A DNA stretch of 15,125 nt from positions 1-15,125 of the forward strand of contig JADGDW010000119.1 of the NCBI GenBank assembly GCA_016744725.1, in the 5' to 3' direction. The position numbers were made by a program, and so were the translations under genes. Origin of the DNA: Candidatus Albibeggiatoa sp. nov. BB20 (GTDB lineage: Bacteria; Pseudomonadota; Gammaproteobacteria; Beggiatoales; Beggiatoaceae). The notes beneath the pieces were generated by a model that saw only the letters and a program-made list of their open reading frames with translations, was not told the DNA's origin and did no database searches. The first letter of the stretch is position 1. Every line of letters starts with the position of its first letter. Below, in pieces: positions 1 through 8,400 of this stretch.

Positions 1-4
1 GTAT

Positions 5-592
5 ATGAGTAGTAAAGTTTTTAAAGATAATGTATTTCCTCGGCATGTATCAGATTTGATGAATTTGATGCACATGGTTGTGTTCAGTGGCACTGATGGT
101 GAGGAAAAATGGGATACATACTTACCATTTGAGCAAAAAGAATGCGTGGCGTTGGGTTTGGCTTTGTATTACCAGTGCGATCATTGTATTGAACATCATT
201 CTAAAGCATTGTGCAAAATAGGTAAGGTTGAAGAAGATGTATTGTCTAAAAACATGAATTCCATCATCTTATTTTTGCGTACTGACACCTCACGTATTAC
301 CAGTTCTGAAAAGACTCGCTGGATGCAGGCATGGCAAGAATTCTCAGTCAAAATAGCCATGAACCGTGATAAAGCAACACCTTACCTGATTGGCTTGGCG
401 ATTGGTATGGCACGCGATGATGATTTTTTGATTCGGTTTTGTGGTGGTGAAGTGAGAAAAATTCTAGGTGAGCAAGGTATTGATACCAGAGCCGCAATTG
501 GCGAGTTAGAGTCTATTGTGATTTTCATGAAGGCAGCAGCCTCTAAGAATCGGATTGCAAATAAAGTTGAAGATTTATTTAGCGAGAAGTAA
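5..592 (+). CDS. AhpD-like carboxymuconolactone decarboxylase family protein
   Basis: 195-aa protein with the AhpD-type redox signature. Cys58-x2-Cys61 is followed by His65 and preceded by Glu46, which is exactly the E-x11-C-x2-C-x3-H spacing of the AhpD active site. In that family the cysteine pair and the Glu/His relay support thiol-dependent peroxide reduction, so a cytoplasmic alkylhydroperoxidase-like or disulfide-reductase role is the reasonable guess; the physiological substrate cannot be read from the sequence. The protein is helical throughout, with no signal peptide or membrane segment. The C-terminal half (about residues 90-195) is longer than a minimal CMD domain and I do not recognise it. 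Only four bases precede the ATG, so the ribosome-binding site, the operon partner and even a slightly longer start upstream cannot be judged. The next gene on this strand is 374 bp away and probably independent. Confidence 0.85.
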   Translation: MSSKVFKDNVFPRHVSDLMNLMHMVVFSGTDGEEKWDTYLPFEQKECVALGLALYYQCDHCIEHHSKALCKIGKVEEDVLSKNMNSIILFLRTDTSRITSSEKTRWMQAWQEFSVKIAMNRDKATPYLIGLAIGMARDDDFLIRFCGGEVRKILGEQGIDTRAAIGELESIVIFMKAAASKNRIANKVEDLFSEK

Positions 593-660
593 TTATATAG
601 CCGTGTTATAAAAACGAGTTATATAGGAGTGTCGAGATAGTTAATTTTGGTTTATGTGTT

Positions 661-724
661 AGGACTGGCAGTCCTGTTATTGTTTAAATATCAATTAGTT
701 TTAAAATCTAGGACTGCCAGTCCT
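661..724. repeat. Pair of AGGACTG-N-CAGTCCT palindromes
   Basis: Two 15-bp perfect palindromes with a single central base lie at 661-675 (aggactggcagtcct) and 710-724 (aggactgccagtcct), 34 bp apart. Each has 7-bp arms, and the two copies are reverse complements of each other, so they can fold singly or pair together into one long stem. Neither is followed by a T-run, so they do not look like simple terminators. The same heptamer core recurs at 1985-2017 (degenerate) and 11930-11960 (as a hairpin with a longer loop), which makes this a dispersed family rather than a chance palindrome. Confidence 0.8.
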
Positions 725-903
725 GTATCACTTTAAAGTAAAACGACTATATTTGATGATTGGCATTTCTAAATAAAACCTTCGAAATCCACTATTTTTT
801 TAAACTCGGCTGTTCTAACTCATTTCTGTATGATTAGTCCTCTATTCCATTTTTGCTTCTCTGTTGTTCCTCAAATAGTGATTAATAAAGTTAGCCATCT
901 CTT

Positions 904-933
904 TTGAAAACAGAATGAAGCCGCTACAATAAT
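904..933 (+). promoter_or_regulatory. Candidate sigma-70 promoter of kdsD
   Basis: TTGAAA at 904-909 matches the -35 consensus in 5 of 6 positions. It is followed after 18 bp by AATAAT at 928-933 (5 of 6 to TATAAT); an overlapping TACAAT at 925-930 is another possible -10. Transcription would start near 940, leaving a leader of about 27 nt that contains the AAGGG ribosome-binding site at 955-959. Prediction from sequence only. Confidence 0.4.
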
Positions 934-966
934 AATATCCAGATATTCTAATAAAAGGGTATAACT

Positions 967-1953
967 TTGAATACGCCAAGTGATTTTGCACACGATTTCC
1001 GCACATTGGGATTGGCTGTTGTACATACTGAATCTCAAGCTGTTTCTTCCTTAGCCGAGCGGATTGATGAATCTTTTATCGATGCCTGCAATGTCTTTCT
1101 TCATTGTAAAGCCCGTGTGGTGGTGATTGGTATTGGTAAGTCAGGGCATATTGGTAGTAAAATCGCAGCAACCTTAGCCAGTACAGGCACGCCCTCATTT
1201 TTTGTTCATCCCGGAGAAGCCAGTCATGGTGATATGGGTATGATTGTAGCGGATGATGTGGTGTTGGCTATTTCTAATTCTGGTGAAACGGATGAAATTC
1301 TCACTATTTTGCCATTGATTAAGCGGCTGGGTGTGCCATTGGTCAGTTTGACTGGCAATCCGCGTTCTACGATTGCAAAAGCCTCTACGGTGAATTTGGA
1401 TGTCAGTGTGACTAAAGAAGCTTGTCCATTGGGTTTAGCCCCAACTTCCAGTACCACCGTTGCCTTGGTGATGGGTGATGCGTTGGCGGTGGCCTTATTA
1501 ACGGCGAAAGGGATTAGTGCTGATGATTTTGCGCGCTCTCATCCCGGAGGACGTTTAGGAAAGCGTTTATTACTGCAAAGCAGCGATATTATGCACAGTG
1601 ATGAACAATTGCCTAAAGTCCCATTAGATACTACATTGCGCGATGCGATTGTTGAAATGAATAGTAAAAGTTTGGGCATTACCGCGATTGTCGATCACGA
1701 TAACTATGTGAAAGGAATTGTGACTGATGGCGATTTGCGGCGGGCGTTTGATAAACAACTGGATGTGCACAATACTTTAGTCACGGAAATTATGACCCCC
1801 AATTGTGTGATAATTGAGCAAAATAGTTTGGCCGTTGATGCGTTACAAGCTATGCAGCAACATAAAATCAGCGCACTATTAGTTGTTGATAAAGATGAAA
1901 AATTGGTCGGTGCATTGAATATGCACGATTTATTGCGAGCTGGGGTAATTTGA
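967..1953 (+). CDS. kdsD: Arabinose-5-phosphate isomerase KdsD
   Basis: 328 aa, the same length as E. coli KdsD. It interconverts D-ribulose 5-phosphate and D-arabinose 5-phosphate, the first committed step toward Kdo for lipopolysaccharide, in the cytoplasm. An N-terminal SIS sugar-isomerase domain (about 35-180) carries the GKSGHIG, STGTPSFFVHPGEA and SNSGE blocks. Residues equivalent to the E. coli catalytic set are all present at Lys58, Glu110, Glu151 and His192. Two CBS domains follow (about 208-265 and 275-328), ending in the typical MHDLLRAGV. The start is TTG, supported by AAGGG seven bases upstream and by the family's N-terminal length. In many gammaproteobacteria kdsD precedes kdsC and lptCAB; here it is alone and faces a gene on the other strand. 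The paralogue GutQ is a possible alternative name, but similarity and context-free function favour KdsD. Confidence 0.95.
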   Translation: MNTPSDFAHDFRTLGLAVVHTESQAVSSLAERIDESFIDACNVFLHCKARVVVIGIGKSGHIGSKIAATLASTGTPSFFVHPGEASHGDMGMIVADDVVLAISNSGETDEILTILPLIKRLGVPLVSLTGNPRSTIAKASTVNLDVSVTKEACPLGLAPTSSTTVALVMGDALAVALLTAKGISADDFARSHPGGRLGKRLLLQSSDIMHSDEQLPKVPLDTTLRDAIVEMNSKSLGITAIVDHDNYVKGIVTDGDLRRAFDKQLDVHNTLVTEIMTPNCVIIEQNSLAVDALQAMQQHKISALLVVDKDEKLVGALNMHDLLRAGVI

Positions 1954-1984
1954 ATTTTTTGAAGGGAAATATCAGTGAATTATT

Positions 1985-2017
1985 AGGACTGCCCGTTCTT
2001 AAATAACTTGCCGTCCT
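1985..2017. repeat. Degenerate AGGAC...GTCCT inverted repeat
   Basis: Imperfect inverted repeat between the convergent ends of kdsD and the 115-aa gene. Outer arms aggac (1985-1989) and gtcct (2013-2017) are perfect and inner pairs are interrupted by mismatches. The left side, aggactgcc, matches the palindromes at 661-724. It may act as a weak bidirectional transcription end for the convergent pair, but no T-run follows on either strand. Confidence 0.55.
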
Positions 2018-2037
2018 GATAAGAAAAATATAAAGCC

Positions 2038-2385
2038 TTATTGGGTATGGTTTTTTAGGGTTTTATAACTCTCTTTGATTGCCCAAGCAACCTCATTTTT
2101 AATCTGCGGTGCTTGTTCAACATAATGCTGCATTATTCCTATAATATGTTCTTCCTTCCATTCATGCGCTTGCGTTCTTTCAATTCTAATTTTAGCTATG
2201 ATTCTATGAGAAATCTCATTTAACCATTTCATGCCTTCAATTTTTTGCTGTTCTGTCAATTCATTATCTGACCAAATAGATCGACAAGCGATGGTTAAAG
2301 AATGAGCTAGAAACTCGTAATAACTAATTTTTTCTTCTTGAACCAGTGTGTTTATGATGTCAGCATAGTTCTGTATCGTTAACAT
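2038..2385 (-). CDS. Hypothetical 115-aa helical protein
   Basis: I cannot name this protein. It is predicted to be almost entirely alpha-helical and cytoplasmic, with no signal peptide, no membrane segment and no cysteine pair. Conspicuous parts are an N-terminal YADIINTLVQ helix, a central segment with IWSDNELTEQQKIEGMKWLNEISHR, and an aromatic/acidic HEWKEEH stretch. Codon use and composition resemble its neighbours, and the dense helical pattern with conserved-looking Trp/Glu positions argues for a real gene. No good Shine-Dalgarno sequence precedes the ATG, which follows a run of six A residues. It starts 67 bp downstream of the giant exoprotein gene on the same strand, with a strong hairpin between them, so read-through co-transcription is possible. 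There is no sequence basis for a functional link. Confidence 0.7.
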   Translation of the reverse strand: MLTIQNYADIINTLVQEEKISYYEFLAHSLTIACRSIWSDNELTEQQKIEGMKWLNEISHRIIAKIRIERTQAHEWKEEHIIGIMQHYVEQAPQIKNEVAWAIKESYKTLKNHTQ

Positions 2386-2410
2386 TTTTTGATGATCTGT
2401 ATTGGATAAG

Positions 2411-2447
2411 TTGAGGCTCTGAACTCCTTAGGAATTCAAAGCCTTAA
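2411..2447 (-). terminator. Strong hairpin after the giant exoprotein gene
   Basis: Arms 2411-2427 and 2431-2447 pair around a 3-base loop. Read as minus-strand RNA, 16 of 17 positions can pair (two as G-U wobbles, one C-A mismatch), so the stem is more stable on that strand than on the plus strand. It begins 5 bases after the giant gene's stop codon. The sequence after it has no U-run, so it may be a 3'-end stabiliser, partial terminator or attenuator limiting expression of the downstream 115-aa gene, not a classical intrinsic terminator. Confidence 0.45.
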
Positions 2448-2452
2448 CAACA

Positions 2453-5400
2453 TTACTGATTAAACTCAGCGCAAGGGTCTTCATTTAACCAAGATTGGTC
2501 ATTACATGCTTTCACAGGCCAAACCACCGATTCTAAATCATGGAAAACTGAATTACGAAAAGTCTGAATTTGCTTGACTTCACAGGTTTCAGCATCATAA
2601 GCGACAATACTACTGGCAGTTGAAGCTTGATAATCAATACCAATTAATAACCATCCATTCGGCTGAATATCCAAGCCTTCAATTTCACCTTTGCGTCCAC
2701 CAATTAATTTAAGCTGCGAACTGTCACTACGACCTTTCAAGAAACCAATAACTTGATCGCTAATTCCTTCACAAGCCACTTTCATCTTTTGCGTATTAGG
2801 ATTGTAACGCCAGACTCTATCTTCACTCGACATAAACATCACACTACCATCACGATCCCATGTTAAACCTGTGACATTATTCAATTGACTATGTTCAAAT
2901 TGTTTGTGAATTTGCGCAACACCTGTTGTGTGGTCAATATGTAAAATCGCCATAAATTGGTCTTTTTTATTCACAATGCCCCAACCCCACAATTGCTTAG
3001 TGATTGGATGTAACGCGATACCCGCCACTTGTTCAAACTTAATGCTGCCATCACTGCTGACAATGCGCCCTATTCTCTTAATATGTCCCGTGGTTTTATT
3101 AATCGTATATAAATTACCGTCTTGCTGTTTGCCATACACATTGGAATCATCACCGCCCGTGCCGAGCAATAAATTATCATCATCAGGATGCAATTCCATG
3201 CCTTCAATGTCATAACCATAGAAAGTGCGCGTTGTACCCAATAAACGCATATCGCCATCTAAACCCACACTTAAATCGATGATGACAGGTTGGGAAATAT
3301 TTAATCCTTCATCATGAATCGCATAAACTAAACAAGTGTCTGGTGTGGTATCAATAAACACGTGCAGTGGCTCACCACCGTTATATACTGTTGTACCATC
3401 AGCTAGGCGATAACCCATAAATACACTGATTTCACCGCGAACTTGACCTAAATCACCTTTAAAGACAAAAGTATCAATCCCTTCTGGCAGAGCGTCAAAG
3501 GTTTGAAATGGCTCAATGTCTATGCCTTCATGCCAATCAACCCAAGAGCCATCCGCTAACTTCATGACATCAGTTACAATGCCATTGAAATTATGTCGCG
3601 CCATCATCAACATTTCACCTGCTAAACCTTGGTGTATCGGGTCAACACCAATATGGGCTTGTAATTCTAGGCCTTTCGCATCACGTTTGGATAATAATGT
3701 ATTGTTGGTGCGAGGAATGTCACACACCGCAACCCGTGGGTCAAAACTAGCTTCACTTTCCAACAAATCACCATTAGGCTCAACTTGTAACATATCTTCC
3801 AGTTCTTGCTCTTCCTCAAGTTTTGATTCTGGCTCTTCGTCAATCACGTTGTCACCGATACACGCGCCTTCAGCAATCACAGTACCTTGAGCTAAAATCA
3901 CATTGTTAATACAAGCATCGGCGTTGATAAAACCGTTAGTAATGGTTGCAGGAGCATTGGGATCACCATTGATTTCACCTTTGAAATTGCCGCCATCGAT
4001 TTTAGTATTAGGCACAAGTGTGACATCTTCAATTGTACCGCCTCGGGTCACATCAATTTCACCACCGATTGTGCCGCCTCGGAAATCAATTCCGCGCAAT
4101 TCAAAATTAGTCACTTCGCCATGATTGACCACATCTTGACCTAAAATGACATTGTCCACCGTACTGTCTTGACCGATGAGCACATCTTCTAACAAGGGTA
4201 AACCATCATCATCACCGACAAAATCACCCTTTAATTCACCATCGTTGACGTAGGAATCTTTGGCTAAATGTACTATACCGTTATCATCAACTTCATCTTG
4301 ATCGGGACGATAAATTGAACCGTCTGCGACAATCACACAATCACCAATCACGACATTACGCCCAAATTTAACTTCTTCACCGATGACGATATTGTTTAAT
4401 ACCGTATTAGGTAAAACGATGACATTTTCTAAACGCGCGGTGGGCTGACAATGTTCGGTTGGATTTCCTTCAATTGTGCCTTCAACATAACCGCCTTTAA
4501 TCACCGCATTATCATCTAACAACACATCTTTAATCACACCACCAACAGGGCTTTGATTACGAATTTCGCCGCGCAATGTACCGCCTTCAATCAAATCACC
4601 TTTCAAAGTGACATTTTCTAACACGCCACCGTCATCAACTTTGGTTTGACCTGTTAATGTACCACCTGAAATTTTGCCACCTGATTTAACATGACTGTCA
4701 GACACCCAACCTTGGTTATCAATGTCACCTTCAACCACAATATGACTAATGCTGCCGTGTGGTAACACTGTTAAATCTTGCACAATTTCGCCTTCAGCAT
4801 TACAAGCATAATTTAAACGTCCCTCTGTGAGACATTTTATTTCAGGCTGCTCTTTTTCTATTGTTTCCTCAGGTTCGTCCGTTTTATCTGGCTCTTCTAA
4901 CACTTCGGGTTCGTCTATTTCATTTGGCTCTTGTAATTCTTCTGATGGCAGCTCTTCTGGATCAGGCGGAGGCAATGCAAAGTCAGCAATACAATGGGTT
5001 TCAGGTTTGATTAACTGCACGCTATGGGTTGCACTTTTACCTGCATCACTACAATCACCTGACCAGCCGATAAAAATATACGGTGAATTTGGAATCGCAA
5101 TTATGCCCATAATGGTCTGAATATTGTATTCACCCGCACATAAGCCCGTGTTGTTTTGACAAGCTAATTCAGGTACAGAATCAGATTGCACCGTACCACT
5201 ACCACTGCGAATATTGACTGAAAATTTTACTTGTTCCGTTGTATTCGGGGTGAATATCGCATGACAAGCTTTATTTGATGTCATCAACACTTGACCGTTG
5301 GTATCACAATCTGCTTCCCAAGCTGCGAATGACCAACCCTCAGCAGGTGTCGGCTGTAAATTTACCGTAGTATCTTGAATCAAATCGGTTAAGAAACATT

Positions 5401-8400
5401 TTTCAGTTTTAGCAGAATGGCAATTAAAACTTGGATATTGGTTGGAATTAACCTCACCTTTGCCGATAACAAGCACGTTTAGTGTGTATTTTGGTAATAA
5501 TTTAAAGTTCGCAATGCACGTTATGTCATTATCTAAAGCAATGGCTTCAGATTTACAATTATTACTCCAGCCCACAAAGTAAGAATTATCATGTGGCGTA
5601 GCGGCTAACTGTAGTTTTGCACTTTGTAAATATTCATTTTCACATTGTTCATGCGCACCGTGATTACTACAATCAACGTCTGCTGGCAAAGTTGTGACTG
5701 TACCAAAACCATTGCCTTCAAATTGAATAGTTAATTTTCGATGAGGTAATGTGGGTGCGGTTGTCGGTTCTTGTTCCACCTCAATCACAATACCTTTACA
5801 AGTTAAATCATAACTAATTGATGAATGAGTAATCGTGTCATTACTGGCCAAGTTTAAAGTCGCAGTACGTGTGCCTTTTGCGCTTGGAGTACATGTCAAA
5901 CCGACATCGACACTATCGCCCCCATCCGCGATCGCCATTGGGAATAAACTGCTATCAATACTAAAGTCGCTGGCATGAGTCCCTGTTATTGAACTAGTAG
6001 CCAAATCAATGGTTAAGGTGGTGTTGCCGCGCTCTTGAATGCTCAAGGTTTGATTTAAAGTTTGCCCTACTTCGATACTGCCAAAACTGATAGTTTCTGC
6101 AACAGTTGGGTTTGAACCATAAACGGGAATCGGTTCAATACTGCCAATACATTCCACGCTGTAGGTAATTTCTGGCAAGTCTTCATCATTACTGGTGAGA
6201 TTTAAAACCGCCGTGCGCACCCCTTCAGCACTTGGAGTACAAGTCAAGCTCACCTCAATTTCGTCACCACCATCATCAATATTCAATGGAAATGCAGATT
6301 CGTCAATACTAAAGTCATCGGCATGATCGCCAGTAAATGGTGTATCAGCTAATTCAACTTCTAAGGTATCCGTACCGATTTCTTTAATTGTTAAAATACC
6401 GTTGATTGCTACATCTAAATAGCCACCGCCTAAATCAATTTCACCTTCAGGCTCTGGCTCAGAATCATAAGCAGGTTTTGGATTGCCATAGCAAGTTAAA
6501 GAGTAACTAATTGTGGGTTTATCAGGATCATTACTAGTTAAATTTAGAGTTGCAGTACGGTTTTCTTTGCCGCTTGGAGTACAACTTAATTCAACATCAA
6601 CATCGCTATCACCATCTGCAATACTGATTGGAAAAATAGAATCATCTTCAATCGCAAACTCATCAACATGATCGCCTGTAATGGGTTCATCAGCTAAATT
6701 CACGGTTAAAGTATCAGTACCTGTTTCTGAAATACTCAGCGTCTCGGTAACTTTGACTCCAATATCAGTATTGCCAAAATCAATGCTGTCTTCTGGGTCT
6801 GAGCTATAAGCAGGCTGCAAACCTTCGCAGGTCATTTTATAAGCTGGATTGGTGAAAATTTTGCCATTGCTGATGAGGTATAAATAAGCCGTCCGTACGC
6901 CTACTGCTGAAGGGGTACAACTCAAATTGAGCGTGACTTCACCGCCACTGCCATCTGCAATATGAAACCCGCCATCACTTTTATCAAATATGCTGCTTAA
7001 ATTATTAGTGATTGCAAAATCAGCCGCATTCGTCCCACTAATCAATGGACTATCTTGATACACTTTTAATACCGCTGTGCCGCCTTCGGTAATATCCAAT
7101 GTTGTACTGGAAGTCCCGCCAACAGACACCGCAGTAAATTCAATTTCACCAATATCATTACCGCTTTCAGTTGTACTATTGGGAATTGGTATTGAAGCAT
7201 AGCCTGCACCAATTGGACGTTTACCCGTGCATTCTAAGCCATAATCAATAGTTGGATATTCTGGGTCATTGGTTTCAACACTTAAGGTTGCTGTACGCAA
7301 ACCGATAGAAGATGGTGTGCAACGTACTTTTACTGACATGTTTTTATTGGGATTTTTAGTATAATCACCATCACTTGGGTTTCTTAAGGTGAAATCGCTT
7401 GCATGTGAGCCTGTAATCGTCATGTTGTCTACGATCAAATCTGCATCACCTTCATTTCTTACTTTATAAATAGCATCAGCTGTTGTGTTACCTATGGTTG
7501 CCTCACCAACATCTAGCGTGCTGCCAATAAGAATGGTTTTATTCACATAAACAGGGGCTTTACCTTCACAACTAACGGTATAGGTTGCAGGATTAGTCGC
7601 ATTTGTGCCGTTATGAGTTAGGCTTAAAGTGGCGGTATGTGTGCCTTTATGCGTCGGTGCGCATTGGATTTGAATTGCTTGAGCCATACTGCCATCAATA
7701 ATAGAAATTGGAAAACTTGGACTGATAATGCTAAACACCTCGGCATCATCACCATCACCAAATGGATTTGCTGAATCGGTTAAATCAACTGTGACGGTAT
7801 CTGTACCTATTTCATAAACATACAAAATACTTTGAGTGGTTTCACCAACCTCAACTGATTCATCCATGCTTAACGTGCTACCAATAATAGGCATTGAATT
7901 AAATTCTGGGGATATAGCACTGTTAGTTTCACAAGTGATAGTATATTCAGCGGGTGAATCTGCTCCATTATGGGTAACGGAAACAGTCGTAGTATAACTA
8001 CCTTCAGTTGCTGAAGAACATTCAATAGGTAATTCATCTGTCCCATTTGCAGGAATATCTAAGCCCAAACCCAAACTAATACTCAAAGAGAAAGCAGCAG
8101 CACTGCCATCACCACTGTCAGTAAAATCAACATCAGAAATCGTTAGCGTTTCATTGCCTGTATTATAAATTGAAATATTGCGGGTACTGTCGACACCTGG
8201 TTGTCCCGATCCAAAACTGAGTGAATCACCAGGATCAGGCCCTGATTCATAAATTGCGCCTTTACCCGTACATTTTAACGTATAGTCATTGGTTGCATTG
8301 GTAATATCATTGGTTTTAATGCTTATCGTGGCGGTGCGTTCCCCAACTTCGGTTGGTGTACAAGTCACCTCTAAATCTAAACTACTACCAGAACCTTGAC

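Larger units (their letters stand above)
593..966. other. Gene-free spacer between the AhpD-like gene and kdsD
   Basis: AT-rich intergenic stretch with no open frame worth calling. It holds the octamer ttatatag twice (near 594 and 619), the two AGGACTG palindromes at 661-724, and a candidate kdsD promoter at 904-933. No clear U-tract terminator for the upstream gene is visible. Confidence 0.6.

Noticed and set aside
3516..5120. Plus-strand open frames opposite the giant exoprotein gene (for example 3516-3890, 3903-4124 and 4827-5120)
   Set aside because: They are antisense shadows. Their low-complexity Ser/Gly/Pro-rich translations mirror the acidic repeats on the coding strand, and the coding strand has a signal peptide, domains and a good ribosome-binding site.
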